The notes beneath the pieces were generated by a model. It saw only the letters and a list, made by a program, of their open reading frames with translations. It did not search any database and was not told the origin of the DNA. Below, piece by piece: positions 7,482-7,901 of a stretch of 7,901 nt of DNA (the stretch's first letter is position 1; each line of letters opens with the position of its first letter). The position numbers were made by a program, and so were the translations under genes. The DNA comes from Trueperaceae bacterium (GTDB lineage Bacteria; Deinococcota; Deinococci; Deinococcales; Trueperaceae). Location: assembly GCA_024636105.1 (NCBI GenBank), contig JAGXHO010000251.1, positions 1 to 7,901 of the forward strand, given 5' to 3'.

Positions 7482-7872
7482 TCGCGCCAATATACCGGAC
7501 GTGTCGGCCGGTACGCCCGCCGCAGCTCGGACCGGACGGCCTCCGCATCGGCGAACCGGTCGGCGGGACGCTTGTCCAACAGGCGCGCCACCAACCCGTC
7601 GAACGGCGCCAACGACGGATCGAACGCGGAGGGAGGTCGCGCGGTCGCGCTGCGGTGTCGCTCGACCACGTCGGACAGCGTGCCGGCGAACGGAACCTCG
7701 CCGGTCAACACGCGGTAGAGAAGGATGCCGACGGCGTACAGGTCGCTGGCCGGCTCGGCCGGCTCGCCTCGCGCCTGCTCGGGGCTGAGGTACGCGACGG
7801 TGCCGGCCGTGGTGCGACGGTCGCCCACGTCGTCGACCCGCATCGCGAGGTCGTAGTCGATCAGGACCGGAG
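7478..7872 (-). CDS. Hanks-type Ser/Thr protein kinase, C-terminal part only
   Basis: Hand translation from 7872 gives about 130 residues beginning near VLIDYDLAM, the metal-binding subdomain VII. The sequence then shows the P+1 and APE-equivalent motif [14 protein letters not shown], the F-helix [19 protein letters not shown], and the C-lobe end [20 protein letters not shown], with the structural Arg in PADRF. These mark a eukaryotic-like protein kinase that phosphorylates Ser/Thr on target proteins. The usual DFG is DYD here: the metal-binding Asp is kept, while Phe and Gly are replaced. The protein ends about a dozen residues after the kinase fold, so there is no C-terminal membrane helix, PASTA or other sensor region. 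The N-lobe and catalytic loop lie beyond the sequence end. The first in-frame ATG (7843) is internal to the domain and is not the real start. The stop overlaps the next gene's ATG by four bases, placing the kinase first in the cluster as seen. Confidence 0.88.
7489..7494 (-). promoter_or_regulatory. -10-like box before the long permease, inside the kinase gene end
   Basis: TATATT on the minus strand matches TATAAT at five of six positions. It is followed by seven bases and then the permease ATG at 7481. No Shine-Dalgarno sequence is visible before that ATG. The box overlaps the last codons of the kinase gene. It could drive a leaderless transcript of the permease-permease-malQ part. No -35 hexamer was found, and coupling through the ATGA overlap is the alternative. 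Confidence 0.4.
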
Positions 7873-7901
7873 CTGTCTCTTATACACATCTCCGAGCCCA
7901 C
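7873..7901. other. Nextera transposon adapter left at sequence end (artefact)
   Basis: Bases 7873-7891 are the reverse complement of the 19-base Tn5 mosaic end AGATGTGTATAAGAGACAG, and 7892-7901 (CCGAGCCCAC) continue exactly as the read-2 Nextera adapter. This is library-preparation sequence, not organism DNA. Read from the end on the minus strand it encodes [10 protein letters not shown], a peptide recognisable as a recurrent artefact in predicted proteins. Confidence 0.98.

Noticed and set aside
5218..7548. Long open frame upstream of the second permease in the same frame
   Set aside because: It overlaps the long permease throughout and is Arg/Gly-rich without domains; the true start is the ATG at 5217 with a good ribosome-binding site.
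7873..7891. Mosaic-end sequence as evidence of a natural Tn5-type transposon
   Set aside because: It is the hyperactive 19-base mosaic end joined directly to read-2 adapter bases at the very end of the sequence, which is a library artefact.
7482..7901. 140-residue N-terminal extension of the long permease reaching the sequence end
   Set aside because: It begins inside adapter sequence and overlaps a clear kinase gene in another frame; the residues are Arg/Gly-rich shadow translation.

Overview
The window is GC-rich, almost fully coding DNA of a bacterial chromosome. It most resembles the Deinococcota, possibly a Truepera-like lineage. This placement is an inference from remembered family resemblance of the TruB N-terminus and from start codons sitting 6-7 bases behind -10-like TANNNT boxes, an arrangement reported as common in Deinococcus. 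No database search supports it. The last 29 bases (7873-7901) are not genomic: they match the Nextera transposase mosaic end plus part of the read-2 adapter, so the real sequence stops at about 7872.

Layout. Positions 1-562 (minus) hold the N-terminal part of truB (tRNA pseudouridine-55 synthase), cut by the window edge. A 108-base divergent region follows. It carries an imperfect inverted repeat whose two arms each look like a -10 box followed six bases later by ATG. Rightward from it run natA (671-1426) and natB (1423-2649), an ATPase/permease pair of the NatAB (ABC-2) exporter type overlapping by four bases. A short convergent gap (2650-2729) with three tandem hairpins separates natB from a leftward gene cluster.

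That cluster reads, in transcription order: the C-terminal part of a Hanks-type Ser/Thr protein kinase (7872-7478), an unusually long BmpC/NupP-like ABC permease (7481-5217), its NupQ-like partner permease (5217-4285), and the GH77 4-alpha-glucanotransferase malQ (4280-2730). All junctions are tight (ATGA, TGATG, then a 4-base gap), so one transcript is likely.

How the genes work together. NatA and NatB form one exporter, possibly for Na+. The two BPD_transp_2 permeases should form the membrane channel of a basic-membrane-protein (nucleoside-type) importer. The ATPase and the substrate-binding lipoprotein that normally accompany them are not in the window. MalQ rearranges alpha-1,4-glucans in the cytoplasm. 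Its link to the importer and to the kinase rests only on gene order. No RNA gene, insertion sequence, CRISPR array or integration site was seen. No stretch over 300 bases lacks a gene.
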